From Rhodovulum sp. MB263 (GTDB lineage Bacteria > Pseudomonadota > Alphaproteobacteria > Rhodobacterales > Rhodobacteraceae): a stretch of 64,000 nucleotides of DNA. Below, one piece after another: positions 47,564-56,684 of the stretch; position 1 is the first letter of the stretch, and every line of letters begins with the position of its first letter. The notes under the pieces are model-generated. The model did not search any database. It was not told where the DNA came from and saw only the letters and a program-made list of their open reading frames with translations. Both the position numbers and the translations under genes were made by a program. The stretch spans positions 1,302,001-1,366,000 of the forward strand of contig NZ_CP020384.1 in assembly GCF_002073975.1 (NCBI RefSeq). Direction: 5' to 3'.

Positions 47564-48318
47564 CCGAGCTTGAGCTTTCGCATCTGACCGTCCGGCGCGG
47601 CGCCTGCCCTGTGGTCGACGATGTCACCGCGCGGCTGTCACCGGGCGACTGCGTGGGCCTTGTCGGTCCCAATGGCGCGGGCAAGACCACATTGATGCGC
47701 GCAGCCCTCGGCCTTCTGCCGCACAAGGGCACATCGAGCCTCGCGCGCCTCCCCGCGCCCGAGCGTGCCCGCACCGCTGCCTGGCTGCCGCAAACGCGCG
47801 AGATCGCCTGGCCGGTCAGCGTCGAGACCCTGGTCGCGCTTGGCCGCACGCCGCATCTGGGGCCGGGCCAGCGTCCCGGACCCGCCGACCGTGCCGCCGT
47901 TGACGCCGCGATGGCCCGCCTCGAACTTGGCGGTTTCGCCACGCGCTGCGCGACCGAGCTGTCTGGGGGCGAACAGGCGCGGGTGCTGATCGCCCGGGCG
48001 CTGGCGCAGGAGGCGCCGATCCTGATGGCCGACGAACCCATTGCCGGGCTCGACCCGGCGCATCAGTTCACCACCATGGCGCTGTTCGCGCGCCTCGCCG
48101 CCGAAGGCCGCCTCGTGATGGTCTCGCTCCACGATCTGGGGCTGGCGGTCCGGTTCTGCACCCGGCTTCTGCTAATGCATCGCGGCCGTCTGGTGGCCGA
48201 CGGCCCGCCCCGCGCGGTACTGAGCGAGGCCAATCTGGCCGAGGTCTTCGGGCTGCGCGCCTATCTGGCCGAGACCCCCGACGGCCCGGTCTTCCAGCCG
48301 CTCGAGGTGGTGCGATGA
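47560..48318 (+). CDS. btuD: Vitamin B12 ABC transporter ATP-binding protein
   Basis: 252 residues. Walker A GPNGAGKTT, Q-loop WLPQTREI, signature LSGGEQARV, Walker B ILMADEPIAGLD, H-loop SLHD. Energises BtuC. No periplasmic binding protein (btuF) lies in the operon or window, so it must be encoded elsewhere or be replaced. Confidence 0.87.
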   Translation: MTELELSHLTVRRGACPVVDDVTARLSPGDCVGLVGPNGAGKTTLMRAALGLLPHKGTSSLARLPAPERARTAAWLPQTREIAWPVSVETLVALGRTPHLGPGQRPGPADRAAVDAAMARLELGGFATRCATELSGGEQARVLIARALAQEAPILMADEPIAGLDPAHQFTTMALFARLAAEGRLVMVSLHDLGLAVRFCTRLLLMHRGRLVADGPPRAVLSEANLAEVFGLRAYLAETPDGPVFQPLEVVR

Positions 48319-48352
48319 CCCCCAATTCCTGTCCGGCCGAGGAGCCCGCCGC

Positions 48353-48976
48353 ATGATCGACCCGATCCTGTCCTTCCTTCACACCGGCGGCGCGGCGATG
48401 TGGGCCATCGCGGGCCTGTCGGTCGCGACGCTCAGCCTGATCCTCTGGAAGCTCTGGGGCCTCGCGCGGATGGGCGCCTTCGCGGGCGCCCGGGCCGAAC
48501 GCGCCGTGCGGCTCTGGCAGGAGGGGGCGCGCGAGGCGGCGGCCGACGCGCTTGCGGGCCGGGTCGGACTGCGCGCCCGGCTGGTCCGCGCGGCCATTGG
48601 GGCGCTGGCGCTGGGCCTGCCCGAGGCGAAGGCGCGCGAGGAAACCACCCGCGTCGCCCGGCGCCTGCTGGTCGAGGCGCGCGCGGGGCTTCGGGCACTG
48701 GAACTGATCGCGGTGATCGCGCCGCTTCTGGGTCTTCTCGGCACGGTTCTGGGCATGATCGATGCGTTCCAGGCGCTGCAAGCGGCGGGCTCGGCGGCCG
48801 ACCCGGCCGATCTGGCGGGCGGCATCTGGGAGGCGCTTCTGACCACGGCCGCCGGCATGGCGGTGGCAATCCCGGCGGCGGTCTCGCTCAGCTGGTTCGA
48901 ATCCGTGGCCGACAGCGCCCGCGCCGACATGGAAGACCTCGCGACCCGGCTGTTCCTTGCGGCGGAGGCGGGCTGA
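48353..48976 (+). CDS. exbB: ExbB/TolQ-type proton channel subunit
   Basis: 207 residues. An N-terminal membrane helix (GAAMWAIAGLSVATLSLILWKL), a cytoplasmic loop with EARAGLRALELIAVIAPLLGLLGTV, and GIWEALLTTAAGMAVAIPAAV are the MotA/TolQ/ExbB core. Drives TonB with the proton gradient. Stop and exbD start share a base (TGATG). Confidence 0.92.
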   Translation: MIDPILSFLHTGGAAMWAIAGLSVATLSLILWKLWGLARMGAFAGARAERAVRLWQEGAREAAADALAGRVGLRARLVRAAIGALALGLPEAKAREETTRVARRLLVEARAGLRALELIAVIAPLLGLLGTVLGMIDAFQALQAAGSAADPADLAGGIWEALLTTAAGMAVAIPAAVSLSWFESVADSARADMEDLATRLFLAAEAG

Positions 48977-49359
48977 TGTTCAGCTTCGACACGCCCCGGC
49001 CGCCACGCCGCCCGAGCCTCACGCCGATGATCGACGTGGTCTTCCTGCTGCTTGTCTTCTTCATGATCGCCGCCCGCTTCGGCCCCGAGGCGGGGATCGG
49101 GATCGTCGCGGCACAAGGCGGGGGGGCGGGCGACTGGCAGGGGCCGCCAAGGCTGATCGAGGTGCGCCCGGACGGGCTGTCCCTGAACGGGCAGGTGATG
49201 GCGCCCGACGCCATTGCCACAGAGCTGGCGCGGATCACGCCCGCGCCGGGCGATCCGGTCCTGCTGCGCGCCCGGGACGGGGCCGACCTGCAGGCGCTGG
49301 TCGATGCGATGGACGCGCTCGGCCGGGCCGGGGTCGCGGGGCTCATGCTGGTGGAGTGA
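48976..49359 (+). CDS. exbD: ExbD/TolR biopolymer transport protein (first copy)
   Basis: 127 residues. Single membrane span LTPMIDVVFLLLVFFMIAA with the essential Asp (MIDVVF), then a periplasmic domain ending GVAGLMLVE. Works with ExbB as the stator of the TonB motor. Second exbD follows after 4 bases. Confidence 0.9.
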   Translation: MFSFDTPRPPRRPSLTPMIDVVFLLLVFFMIAARFGPEAGIGIVAAQGGGAGDWQGPPRLIEVRPDGLSLNGQVMAPDAIATELARITPAPGDPVLLRARDGADLQALVDAMDALGRAGVAGLMLVE

Positions 49360-49363
49360 GGCG

Positions 49364-49750
49364 ATGCTCGACTTCGGCGAGGACGACCGGCAGCGCAGGC
49401 AGGGCGAAAGCATCGTGCCGATGATCAATGTCGTCTTCCTTTTGCTGATCTTCTTTCTGATGAGCGCGCGGCTGGTGCCGCCCGCCCCCTTCGAGACCGC
49501 ACCGCCGCAGGCGGACGGGGCCGAGCCCGCCACGGGTGACATGTTGCATCTGTCGGCCGCGGGCGATCTGGCCTTCGGCGATCTGCGGGGCGAGGCGGTC
49601 TTCGCGGCGCTCGCCGCCCGTCCCGAGGGCGCGGGGCCGCTGGTGATCCGGGCCGATGCCGGGGTCGAGGCGGCAGCGCTGGCACGTATTGCCGCGCGGC
49701 TGACGGCCGAGGGGCAAGGCCCGTTGCGGCTGGTGACGGTGCCGCGATGA
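49364..49750 (+). CDS. ExbD/TolR-like protein (second copy)
   Basis: 128 residues. IVPMINVVFLLLIFFLMSARL shows the ExbD/TolR span, but the proton-carrying Asp position reads Asn (MINVVF versus MIDVVF in the first copy). Periplasmic domain LVIRADAGVEAAALARI. Likely forms a heteromer with the first ExbD. Overlaps tonB by 4 bases. Confidence 0.88.
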   Translation: MLDFGEDDRQRRQGESIVPMINVVFLLLIFFLMSARLVPPAPFETAPPQADGAEPATGDMLHLSAAGDLAFGDLRGEAVFAALAARPEGAGPLVIRADAGVEAAALARIAARLTAEGQGPLRLVTVPR

Positions 49751-50589
49751 AACGGGCGGGCGAGCTTCTGGCCTTCGTGCCGCTGGCCCTCGCGCTTCAT
49801 GTCGGGGCCTTCGCGCTGGCGCGGCCGCCGCTCGTGGGCGTTGCCGGGGGCGCAGGTGGGCCGGGGGGCGAGGCGCTGGTGACGCTGGCGGCGGCGCCTG
49901 CTTCCTATGCCAGGCTTGCCGAGGACTGGACCGAGGCCCCGGCGCCCGAGACCGAGCTTGCGGGCCTGCCCGCGCCAGAGCCGGAGCCCGAAAGCGTCCC
50001 GCGCGCCAGGCCCGACGGCTTTGCGACGCCCCTTCCGGCTCTGCCGAAGCCTGCCGAACAGCATCGTGAGGCCGATTTCCTCGCGCCCCCCTACCCGCCC
50101 GAGAGGCGCGAGACCCAGCGCGCGCCGGACCCGGCGCCGGTGCTTCGGCCCGAGGCCCGCCCGGATCTCCTGCGCAAAGCTGCCCGCTCCGCGCCGCCAT
50201 CCGAGGCCCGCGCGGCCCAGGTGGCGCGGGGGCGGGCGGAGGCTGCCGAGGCCGGGGCGGGGGCGGCCGGCGGCGCGCCGACGCTGTCGCCCGCCCGGGC
50301 CTCGTCGCTACGGGCCGAATGGGGCGCGCGGATCCTGGCGCGGGTCGATCGCAGCCACCGCTATCCGCGCGGTACGCGGGCCAGCGGCCGGGCGCTGGTC
50401 GAGCTGGTCCTGGCGCGCGACGGACGGCTTCTGTCGGCCCGGCTGGTCCGGAGTGCGGGCGATGCGAGGCTCGACGAGGCGGCGCTGGCGACGGTGCGTC
50501 GGGCCGGGCGCTTACCGCCCGCCCCCCACGGGCTCGAGGCCGCGCGCTACAGCTTCACGCTTCCGCTCCGGTTCGAGTGGCGAGGATAG
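49747..50589 (+). CDS. tonB: TonB family energy transducer
   Basis: 280 residues. N-terminal hydrophobic anchor (LAFVPLALALHVGAFALA), a long Pro/Ala/Glu-rich periplasmic spacer (about 55-185), and a C-terminal TonB domain (YPRGTRASGRALVELVLARDG, SAGDARLDEAALATVRRAG). Couples ExbBD to an outer-membrane receptor, presumably a BtuB elsewhere. End of the B12 operon. Confidence 0.88.
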   Translation: MKRAGELLAFVPLALALHVGAFALARPPLVGVAGGAGGPGGEALVTLAAAPASYARLAEDWTEAPAPETELAGLPAPEPEPESVPRARPDGFATPLPALPKPAEQHREADFLAPPYPPERRETQRAPDPAPVLRPEARPDLLRKAARSAPPSEARAAQVARGRAEAAEAGAGAAGGAPTLSPARASSLRAEWGARILARVDRSHRYPRGTRASGRALVELVLARDGRLLSARLVRSAGDARLDEAALATVRRAGRLPPAPHGLEAARYSFTLPLRFEWRG

Positions 50590-50811
50590 GTCCCGCGCGG
50601 GCCAGTGCCGTCAAAGGGGACGCCACCAAGGGGCCGGGGGCGTTTCGGGCGCTGTGACCGGAGCCTGCCGCCTTGTCCGCGACCGGGGCAATCCGCCTGC
50701 CCGGGCGGGCCCCCGGTTGCGGGGAGTGACAAGCCTCGCGGCGCCTGCTTTCGGGGGCAGGCGGGGCAGGCAGGTCTGGAGCCCGGTCTTTCGGTCTTTC
50801 CGGGGCGGCCC

Positions 50812-51033
50812 TCAGGCGGTTTGGGGGCGTCGGATCAGCGCGGCCGCGCCCCGGGCCCGGTCGGACAGACCCGCGCCCGGGGTCTCGGCCAGGATCAGCA
50901 GTCGTGCCCGCATGCGCGGATCCCAGAACTGGTCGATATGGGCGGCGATGGCGGCTTCTGCCTCGTCATCGGGCAGGCGGGCGAAGGCGGTCGCGATCTG
51001 GTTGGCCATGTAGGCAAGCTTGTCAGGGGTCAT
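50812..51033 (-). CDS. fdsD: Formate dehydrogenase delta subunit
   Basis: 73 residues, usual FdsD size. MTPDKLAYMANQIATAF and DHIDQFWDPRMR-like HIDQFWDPRMRARL are family hallmarks. Needed for assembly of FdsGBA in relatives. Overlaps fdhD by 11 bases. The 220 bases to tonB hold only GC-rich hairpins. Confidence 0.9.
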   Translation of the reverse strand: MTPDKLAYMANQIATAFARLPDDEAEAAIAAHIDQFWDPRMRARLLILAETPGAGLSDRARGAAALIRRPQTA

Positions 51034-51841
51034 GGGGGATCTCCGCCGCAGCTATCCGCCGGGCATGGGTGTGGATGTCGAAATTCGCGCCGCGCGCCCG
51101 GGCGACGAGGGTCAGCCCCGCGGCCTCGGCCGCGGCGACGGCGCGGGCGGTCGGGGCCGAGACCGCGATCAGGGCGGGCGCCCGGGCAAGAACCGCCTTC
51201 TGCACCATCTCGATCGAGACCCGCGAGGTCAGCAGGATCGCGCCGCCCGAGGCGTCGCGCCCCATCCGCGCCAGCCGCCCCACCAGCTTGTCGAGCGCAT
51301 TGTGCCGTCCGACATCCTCGCAAAGCGCAACCAGCCCCTCCGCGCGGGTCCAGAACCCCGCCGCATGGGCCGCCCGCGTCGCGCCGTGCAACTCCTGACC
51401 GAGGCTCAGCGCGGTCATCGCTTCGGCGATCTCGGGCGGCGTCAGGTGCAGGCCATCCGATGGCAGCACCGGCAGCGGCCGGCTCGCGGCGGCAAGGCTT
51501 TCGACACCGCAAAGCCCGCAGCCGACCGGCCCCGCCATGCTGCGCCGCCGCCCGGCCAGACGCGCGCCCAGCCCGGGCGCCAGCCAGATCCGCAGCTCGA
51601 TCCCCTCGTCGTGATCTGCACGCTCGATCCGCGCGATCTGATCGGGGCGCTCGACGATGCCTTCGCCCAGCGAGAATCCCAGGGCGAAATCCTCGAGATC
51701 GGCGGGGCTGGCCAGCATCACCGCATGGGTCGTGCCGTCATAGCACAGCGCGACCGGCACCTCCTCGGCCAGCCGCCGGATGTCGGGCGCGGCCCCGTCG
51801 GGGCCGAGGCTCTGCACCTGCGATGTTGTCCAGGGCCGCAT
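51023..51841 (-). CDS. fdhD: Formate dehydrogenase accessory sulfurtransferase
   Basis: 272 residues. Sulfur-carrier motif GCGLCGVES (CxxC) in the first half, FALGFSLGEGI near the start and LLTSRVSIEMVQKAV, LVARARGANFDIHTH towards the end. Passes sulfur from IscS to the molybdenum cofactor of FdsA. Starts 6 bases after fdsA. Confidence 0.95.
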   Translation of the reverse strand: MRPWTTSQVQSLGPDGAAPDIRRLAEEVPVALCYDGTTHAVMLASPADLEDFALGFSLGEGIVERPDQIARIERADHDEGIELRIWLAPGLGARLAGRRRSMAGPVGCGLCGVESLAAASRPLPVLPSDGLHLTPPEIAEAMTALSLGQELHGATRAAHAAGFWTRAEGLVALCEDVGRHNALDKLVGRLARMGRDASGGAILLTSRVSIEMVQKAVLARAPALIAVSAPTARAVAAAEAAGLTLVARARGANFDIHTHARRIAAAEIPHDP

Positions 51842-51847
51842 CGGGGC

Positions 51848-54718
51848 CTATTCCGCCGCGGGCAGGATGCGGCGGGCGGCGCGGGCATGGGCGGCGTAAT
51901 CCTCCTGCCAGTCCGAGGGCCCGTTCGACAGCGCCACCTGCACCGCCGTCACCTTGTATTCGGGGCAGTTGGTGGCCCAGTCGGAATAGTCCGAGGTCAC
52001 CACATTGGCCTGTGTCTCGGGGTGGTGGAAGGTGGTGTAGACGACGCCCGGGCTGACCCGGTCGGTCAGGGTGGCCCTGAGCGAGGTCTCGCCCGAGCGA
52101 GAGGCGAGGCGCACCCAGTCGCCCTCGGAGATGCCGCGGGTCTCGGCGTCATGGGGGTGGATCTCCAGCCGGTCCTCGTCATGCCAGGCGGTATTTGCGG
52201 TGCGCCGGGTCTGGGCGCCCACATTGTACTGGCTGAGAATGCGCCCCGTCGTCAGCAGAAGCGGGAAGCGCGGGCCGGTGCGCTCGTCGGTCGGCACATA
52301 GTCGGTGACGACGAAAAGCCCCTTGCCGCGCACGAAGCCCGTCTCGTGCATGACCGGGGTGCCCGTGGGGGCGGCCTCGTTGCAGGGCCATTGCACCGAG
52401 CCTTCGCGGTCGAGCAGATCGTAGCTCACGCCCGCGAAGCTGGGGGTGGTGGCGGCGAGCTCGTCCATGATCTCGGAGGGGTGGGCATAGCCCCAGCCCG
52501 CGCCCATGGCATTGGCGAGCGCCATGGTGACCTCCCAATCGGCCAGCCCCGTCTTCGGGGCCATCACCCGGCGGACCCGGTTCAGCCGCCGTTCGGCATT
52601 GGTGAAGGTGCCGTCCTTTTCGAGGAAGCTCGAGCCCGGCAGGAAGACATGGGCATAATTCGCGGTCTCGTTCAGGAAGAGATCGTGCACGATCACGCAA
52701 TCCATCGCCGCCAGCCCGGCGGCCACGTGTTTCGTGTCGGGGTCCGATTGCAGGATGTCCTCGCCCTGGATGTAGAGTCCGCGGAAGCTGCCATCGACGG
52801 CCGCGTCCAGCATGTTGGGGATGCGCAGCCCCGGTTCGTCCGAGATCGTCACGTTCCAGAGCCGCTCGAACACCCCGCGCGCCCCGGCGTCATGGACATG
52901 GCGATAGCCCGGCAGCTCATGCGGGAAGCTGCCCATGTCGCAGGACCCCTGCACGTTGTTCTGGCCTCGCAGCGGGTTCACGCCGACACCCGGCCGCCCG
53001 ATATTGCCGGTCGCCATGGCGAGATTCGCGATCGCCATGACGGTGGTCGAGCCCTGGCTGTGTTCGGTCACCCCCAGCCCGTAATAGATCGCGGCATTGC
53101 CGCCGGTGGCGTAAAGCCTCGCGGCCTGCCGGACCTCGGTGGCCGGAACGCCCGTCAGAGCCTCGGTCGCCTCGGGGCTGACGCGGTCTTCCGAGACGAA
53201 GGCGGCCCAGTCGGCGAATGCCCCGGTGTCGCAGCGTTCGGCGATGAAGGCCCTGTCGGTCAGGCCCTCGGTCACGATCACATGGGCGATGGCGGTCAGG
53301 AGTGCCACATTGGTACCGGGCCGAAGCGCCAGATGGTGGGCGGCCTGCACATGGGGGCCCCTGACCAGATCGATCCGGCGCGGATCGGCGACGATCAGCC
53401 TGGCGCCCTGGCGGAGCCGCTTCTTCAGTCGCGAGGCGAAGACCGGGTGGCCGTCGGTCGGGTTGGCACCGATCACCAGCACCACATCCGCCGCTTCGAC
53501 GCTGTCGAAATCCTGCGTCCCGGCCGAGGTGCCGAAGGTGGTCTTGAGGCCATAGCCGGTGGGCGAATGGCAGACCCGCGCGCAGGTATCGACATTGTTG
53601 TTGCCGAAGACCTGCCGGATCAGCTTCTGCACCAGGAAGGTCTCCTCATTGGTGCAGCGCGACGAGGTGATGCCGCCGATGGCGCCGGGGCCGCTTTCGG
53701 CCTGGATCGTGCGCAGCCTTTGCGCGGTGAAGGTCAGCGCCTCGTCCCACGATACCTCGCGCCAGGGCTGATCGACGGTCTCGCGGATCATCGGGCTCTG
53801 GATGCGGTCGGGATGGGCGGCATAGCCGAAGGCGAAGCGGCCCTTGACGCAGCTGTGCCCGCGATTGGCCTTGCCCTCCTTCCAGGGCACCATGCGGATC
53901 AGCCGGCCGCCCTTCATCTCGGCCCGGAAGGAACAGCCGACACCGCAATAGGCGCAGGTGGTGACGATGGCGCGGTCGGGCGTGCCGTGCTCGATCACCG
54001 CGTTTTCCTGCAGGGTCGCGGTCGGGCAGGCCTGCACGCAGGCGCCGCAGCTGACGCAGTCGGAGTTCAGGAAATCGGAAGTGCCCGAGGCGATCCGCGC
54101 CTCGAAGCCGCGCCCCTCGACGGTCAGCGCGAAGGTGCCCTGCACCTCTTCGCAGGCCCGCACGCAGCGGAAGCAGGCGATGCATTTCGACGGATCATAG
54201 GTGAAATAGGGGTTCGAGGTATCCTTGGCCTCGAAGCGCGGGTTCGCCTCGCCATTCTGCCGGGTCTCGAAATGGTTGGCGCCGGGGCCGTAGCGCACCT
54301 CGCGCAAGCCCACCGCGCCCGCCATGTCCTGCAACTGGCAATCGCCATTGGCCGCACAGGTCAGGCAGTCGAGCGGGTGATCCGAGATGTAAAGCTCCAT
54401 CACCCCGCGCCGGAGTTTCGCAAGCTTGGGCGTCTGGGTCCGGACCTCCATGCCCTGGGTGGCAGGCGTGGTGCAGGAGGCGGGCGTGCCGCGGCGACCC
54501 TCGATCTCGACCATGCAGAGCCGGCAGGAGCCGATGGGCTCGAGGCTGTCGGTGGCGCAGAGCTTCGGGATCTCGATCCCGGCTTCGGCGGCGGCGCGCA
54601 TGACCGAGCTGCCCTCGGGCACGGTCACCTCCATGCCGTCGACGGTGAGCGTCACGGTCTTGCCGGAGCGGCGGGCGGGGGTGCCGAAATCGGCATCGGG
54701 AAGGATGAAGTCTTTCAT
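51848..54718 (-). CDS. fdsA: NAD-dependent formate dehydrogenase, molybdenum alpha subunit
   Basis: 956 residues. In order: 2Fe-2S ferredoxin domain (TVDGMEVTVPEGSSV, GSCRLCMVEIEG), His/Cys-ligated cluster (HPLDCLTCAANGDCQLQ), two 4Fe-4S sites (CIACFRCVRAC; CVSCGACVQACP), the TCAYCGVGCSF cluster of the bis-MGD domain, the Mo-ligand Cys region (DTCARVCHSPTG), and C-terminal dinucleotide-binding domain. Oxidises formate to CO2 and passes electrons to FdsB. The expected tight link to fdsB is broken by 451 bases. Confidence 0.97.
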   Translation of the reverse strand: MKDFILPDADFGTPARRSGKTVTLTVDGMEVTVPEGSSVMRAAAEAGIEIPKLCATDSLEPIGSCRLCMVEIEGRRGTPASCTTPATQGMEVRTQTPKLAKLRRGVMELYISDHPLDCLTCAANGDCQLQDMAGAVGLREVRYGPGANHFETRQNGEANPRFEAKDTSNPYFTYDPSKCIACFRCVRACEEVQGTFALTVEGRGFEARIASGTSDFLNSDCVSCGACVQACPTATLQENAVIEHGTPDRAIVTTCAYCGVGCSFRAEMKGGRLIRMVPWKEGKANRGHSCVKGRFAFGYAAHPDRIQSPMIRETVDQPWREVSWDEALTFTAQRLRTIQAESGPGAIGGITSSRCTNEETFLVQKLIRQVFGNNNVDTCARVCHSPTGYGLKTTFGTSAGTQDFDSVEAADVVLVIGANPTDGHPVFASRLKKRLRQGARLIVADPRRIDLVRGPHVQAAHHLALRPGTNVALLTAIAHVIVTEGLTDRAFIAERCDTGAFADWAAFVSEDRVSPEATEALTGVPATEVRQAARLYATGGNAAIYYGLGVTEHSQGSTTVMAIANLAMATGNIGRPGVGVNPLRGQNNVQGSCDMGSFPHELPGYRHVHDAGARGVFERLWNVTISDEPGLRIPNMLDAAVDGSFRGLYIQGEDILQSDPDTKHVAAGLAAMDCVIVHDLFLNETANYAHVFLPGSSFLEKDGTFTNAERRLNRVRRVMAPKTGLADWEVTMALANAMGAGWGYAHPSEIMDELAATTPSFAGVSYDLLDREGSVQWPCNEAAPTGTPVMHETGFVRGKGLFVVTDYVPTDERTGPRFPLLLTTGRILSQYNVGAQTRRTANTAWHDEDRLEIHPHDAETRGISEGDWVRLASRSGETSLRATLTDRVSPGVVYTTFHHPETQANVVTSDYSDWATNCPEYKVTAVQVALSNGPSDWQEDYAAHARAARRILPAAE

Positions 54719-55169
54719 CTGCTGGCCTCCGGGCTGGCGGATTGGTCAAGTGACGCGAAAAGGGCCGCGCCCGATCCCGGGAGGGCGTTTCCCGAGGGTG
54801 TGGCGGCGCGGTTCATACTGCGGCCTGCTGCCACGCGTTCTCCTGCTTGAAACGTTGCAATGCGCCCTCGCTTGGGGAGGGGTGAGATAGCGTCCCGGAA
54901 ACGCGCCAGTGGCGCGTTTCGCTGGCGAACGGGCGGAGCCCCGGACGGGCGCGGCCCGGGATGGCTGCCCGGGCCAGAGGGTTGGACGGTGCGTGACCAG
55001 AACGGCGAACCAATGGCGTTTTGCGCTTGGTGCAGGCGAGATCGCGTCTTGGCAGGTCGTGAGGTGCGACAGGGGTGCCGTTGTGGCAGGACTCGCGACG
55101 AAACCCGCCTCCTGTCTGCCGCTTCCGTGCGGTGAGCTCCTGGCAGCCGCTCATGCGTTGCCGGCGTTC
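54719..55169 (-). other. 451-bp spacer between fdsB and fdsA
   Basis: No recognised gene. Contains a perfect inverted repeat GAAACGCGCC-AGT-GGCGCGTTTC (54898-54920). A minus-strand open frame (54813-55154) is Arg/Pro-rich and reads like a translated repeat. An fdsA ribosome site (GGAGGCCAGCAG) lies at the left end. Could be an inserted dispersed element or an old remnant. Confidence 0.55.
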
Positions 55170-56684
55170 TCATTCCGCCGCCTCCCGCGCGGGGGCGAAA
55201 TCCTCGGGGAAATGCCTCAGCGCGCTTTCGACCGGGTAGGGGGTGAAGCCCCCCAGCGCGCAGAGCGAGCCCGCGCGCATCGTCTCGCACAGATCGGCGA
55301 GGATCTCAGGCGCAGCCGGATCGCCCGCGAGGATGCGGTCGATGGTCTCCATCCCCCTGACCGCGCCGATCCGGCAGGGGGTGCAGGTGCCGCAGCTCTC
55401 GACCGCGCAGAACTCCATGGCAAAGCGGGCCATCGCGCCCATCTCGACCGTATCGTCGAAGACCACGAGCCCGGCATGGCCGATCAGCCCGCCCGCCGCG
55501 TCGCATTCCTCATAGCCCAGCGGCGTGTCGAAAAGAGACCGGGGGAAATAGGCGCCGAGCGGCCCGCCGATCTGCACCGCCTTCACCGGACGGCCCGAGG
55601 CGGTGCCGCCGCACACACCCTCGACGAGTTCGCCGATGGTCATGCCGAAGGCCGCCTCGAAGAGCCCGCCATATCTGACATTGCCCGCGATCTGCAGCGG
55701 CACGGTGCCAAGCGAGCGGCCCAGCCCGAGCGAGCGGTAATGCTCGGCCCCTTCCGACAGGATCGCCGGGACCGACGCGAGCGTGATCAGGTTGTTGACG
55801 ACGGTCGGCCGCCCCATGAAGCCCTTATGGGCGGGCAGGGGCGGTTTCGGGCGCACGATGCCGCGCTTGCCCTCCATCGAGTTCAGAAGCGCGGTTTCCT
55901 CGCCGCAGACATAGGACCCGGCGCCGACCCGGTCCTCGATGTCGAAGTGATCGCCCAGAATGCCCGCCTCGCGCGCGACGCGCAGCGAGGCATCGAGCAT
56001 CGCGATGGCCTGCGGGTATTCCGAGCGCATGTAGACATAGCCCCGGTCGGCGCCGACCGCGCGGGCACAGATCGCCATGCCCTCGATCAGGCAGAACGGA
56101 TCGCCCTCGATCAGCATCCGGTCGGCAAAGGTGCCGCTGTCGCCCTCGTCGGCATTGCAGACTACGGCCTTGCGCGCGCCCTCGGCCTCGAGCACGGTCT
56201 GCCACTTGATGCCGGTCGGAAAGCCCGCACCGCCCCGGCCGCGCAGGCCCGAGGCGGTGATCTCGGCCACGATCTCCTCGGGCGTCATCGTCATCGCGCG
56301 TTCGAGCCCCTTCATCCCGCCATGGGCGCGATAGGCGTCGAGATCCAGAGGCTCGACAATGCCGCAGCGGGCGAAGGCGAGGCGCGTCTGGCGGGCGAAG
56401 AAGGGGATCTGTTCGACCGGGCCAAGCGCTTTCGGGTGATCCTCGAAGGCCCCGTCGAAAAGCGCGGGCACATCGGCGGGTCCGAGCGGGCCGAAGCCCA
56501 TGCGCACGCCGTCTTCCTCGATTTCCAGCAGCGGCTCCAGCCAGACCATGCCGCGCGTGCCGGTGCGTTTCAGCACCAGATCGAGCCCGCGCGCCCGGGC
56601 CTCGGCCTGCAGGGCAGCGGCGACCTCGTCGGCGCCCAGCGCCAGGGCGGCCGCGTCGAGCGGCAGATAGAGCGTGAGGCTCAT
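55170..56684 (-). CDS. fdsB: Formate dehydrogenase beta subunit (NADH-binding flavoprotein)
   Basis: 504 residues, NuoF-like with an N-terminal thioredoxin-like extension. GLRGRGGAGFPTG (NADH), NADEGDSGTFADR (FMN), YVYMRSEYP, CGEETALLNSMEG, and ESCGTCTPCRIG for the N3-type 4Fe-4S cluster. Transfers electrons from FdsA to NAD+. Overlaps fdsG by 4 bases (ATGA). Confidence 0.96.
   Translation of the reverse strand: MSLTLYLPLDAAALALGADEVAAALQAEARARGLDLVLKRTGTRGMVWLEPLLEIEEDGVRMGFGPLGPADVPALFDGAFEDHPKALGPVEQIPFFARQTRLAFARCGIVEPLDLDAYRAHGGMKGLERAMTMTPEEIVAEITASGLRGRGGAGFPTGIKWQTVLEAEGARKAVVCNADEGDSGTFADRMLIEGDPFCLIEGMAICARAVGADRGYVYMRSEYPQAIAMLDASLRVAREAGILGDHFDIEDRVGAGSYVCGEETALLNSMEGKRGIVRPKPPLPAHKGFMGRPTVVNNLITLASVPAILSEGAEHYRSLGLGRSLGTVPLQIAGNVRYGGLFEAAFGMTIGELVEGVCGGTASGRPVKAVQIGGPLGAYFPRSLFDTPLGYEECDAAGGLIGHAGLVVFDDTVEMGAMARFAMEFCAVESCGTCTPCRIGAVRGMETIDRILAGDPAAPEILADLCETMRAGSLCALGGFTPYPVESALRHFPEDFAPAREAAE

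Noticed and set aside
54813-55154. Minus-strand 113-codon frame between fdsB and fdsA
   Set aside because: Arg/Pro-rich with no domain; contains the inverted repeat and is better read as repeat DNA.
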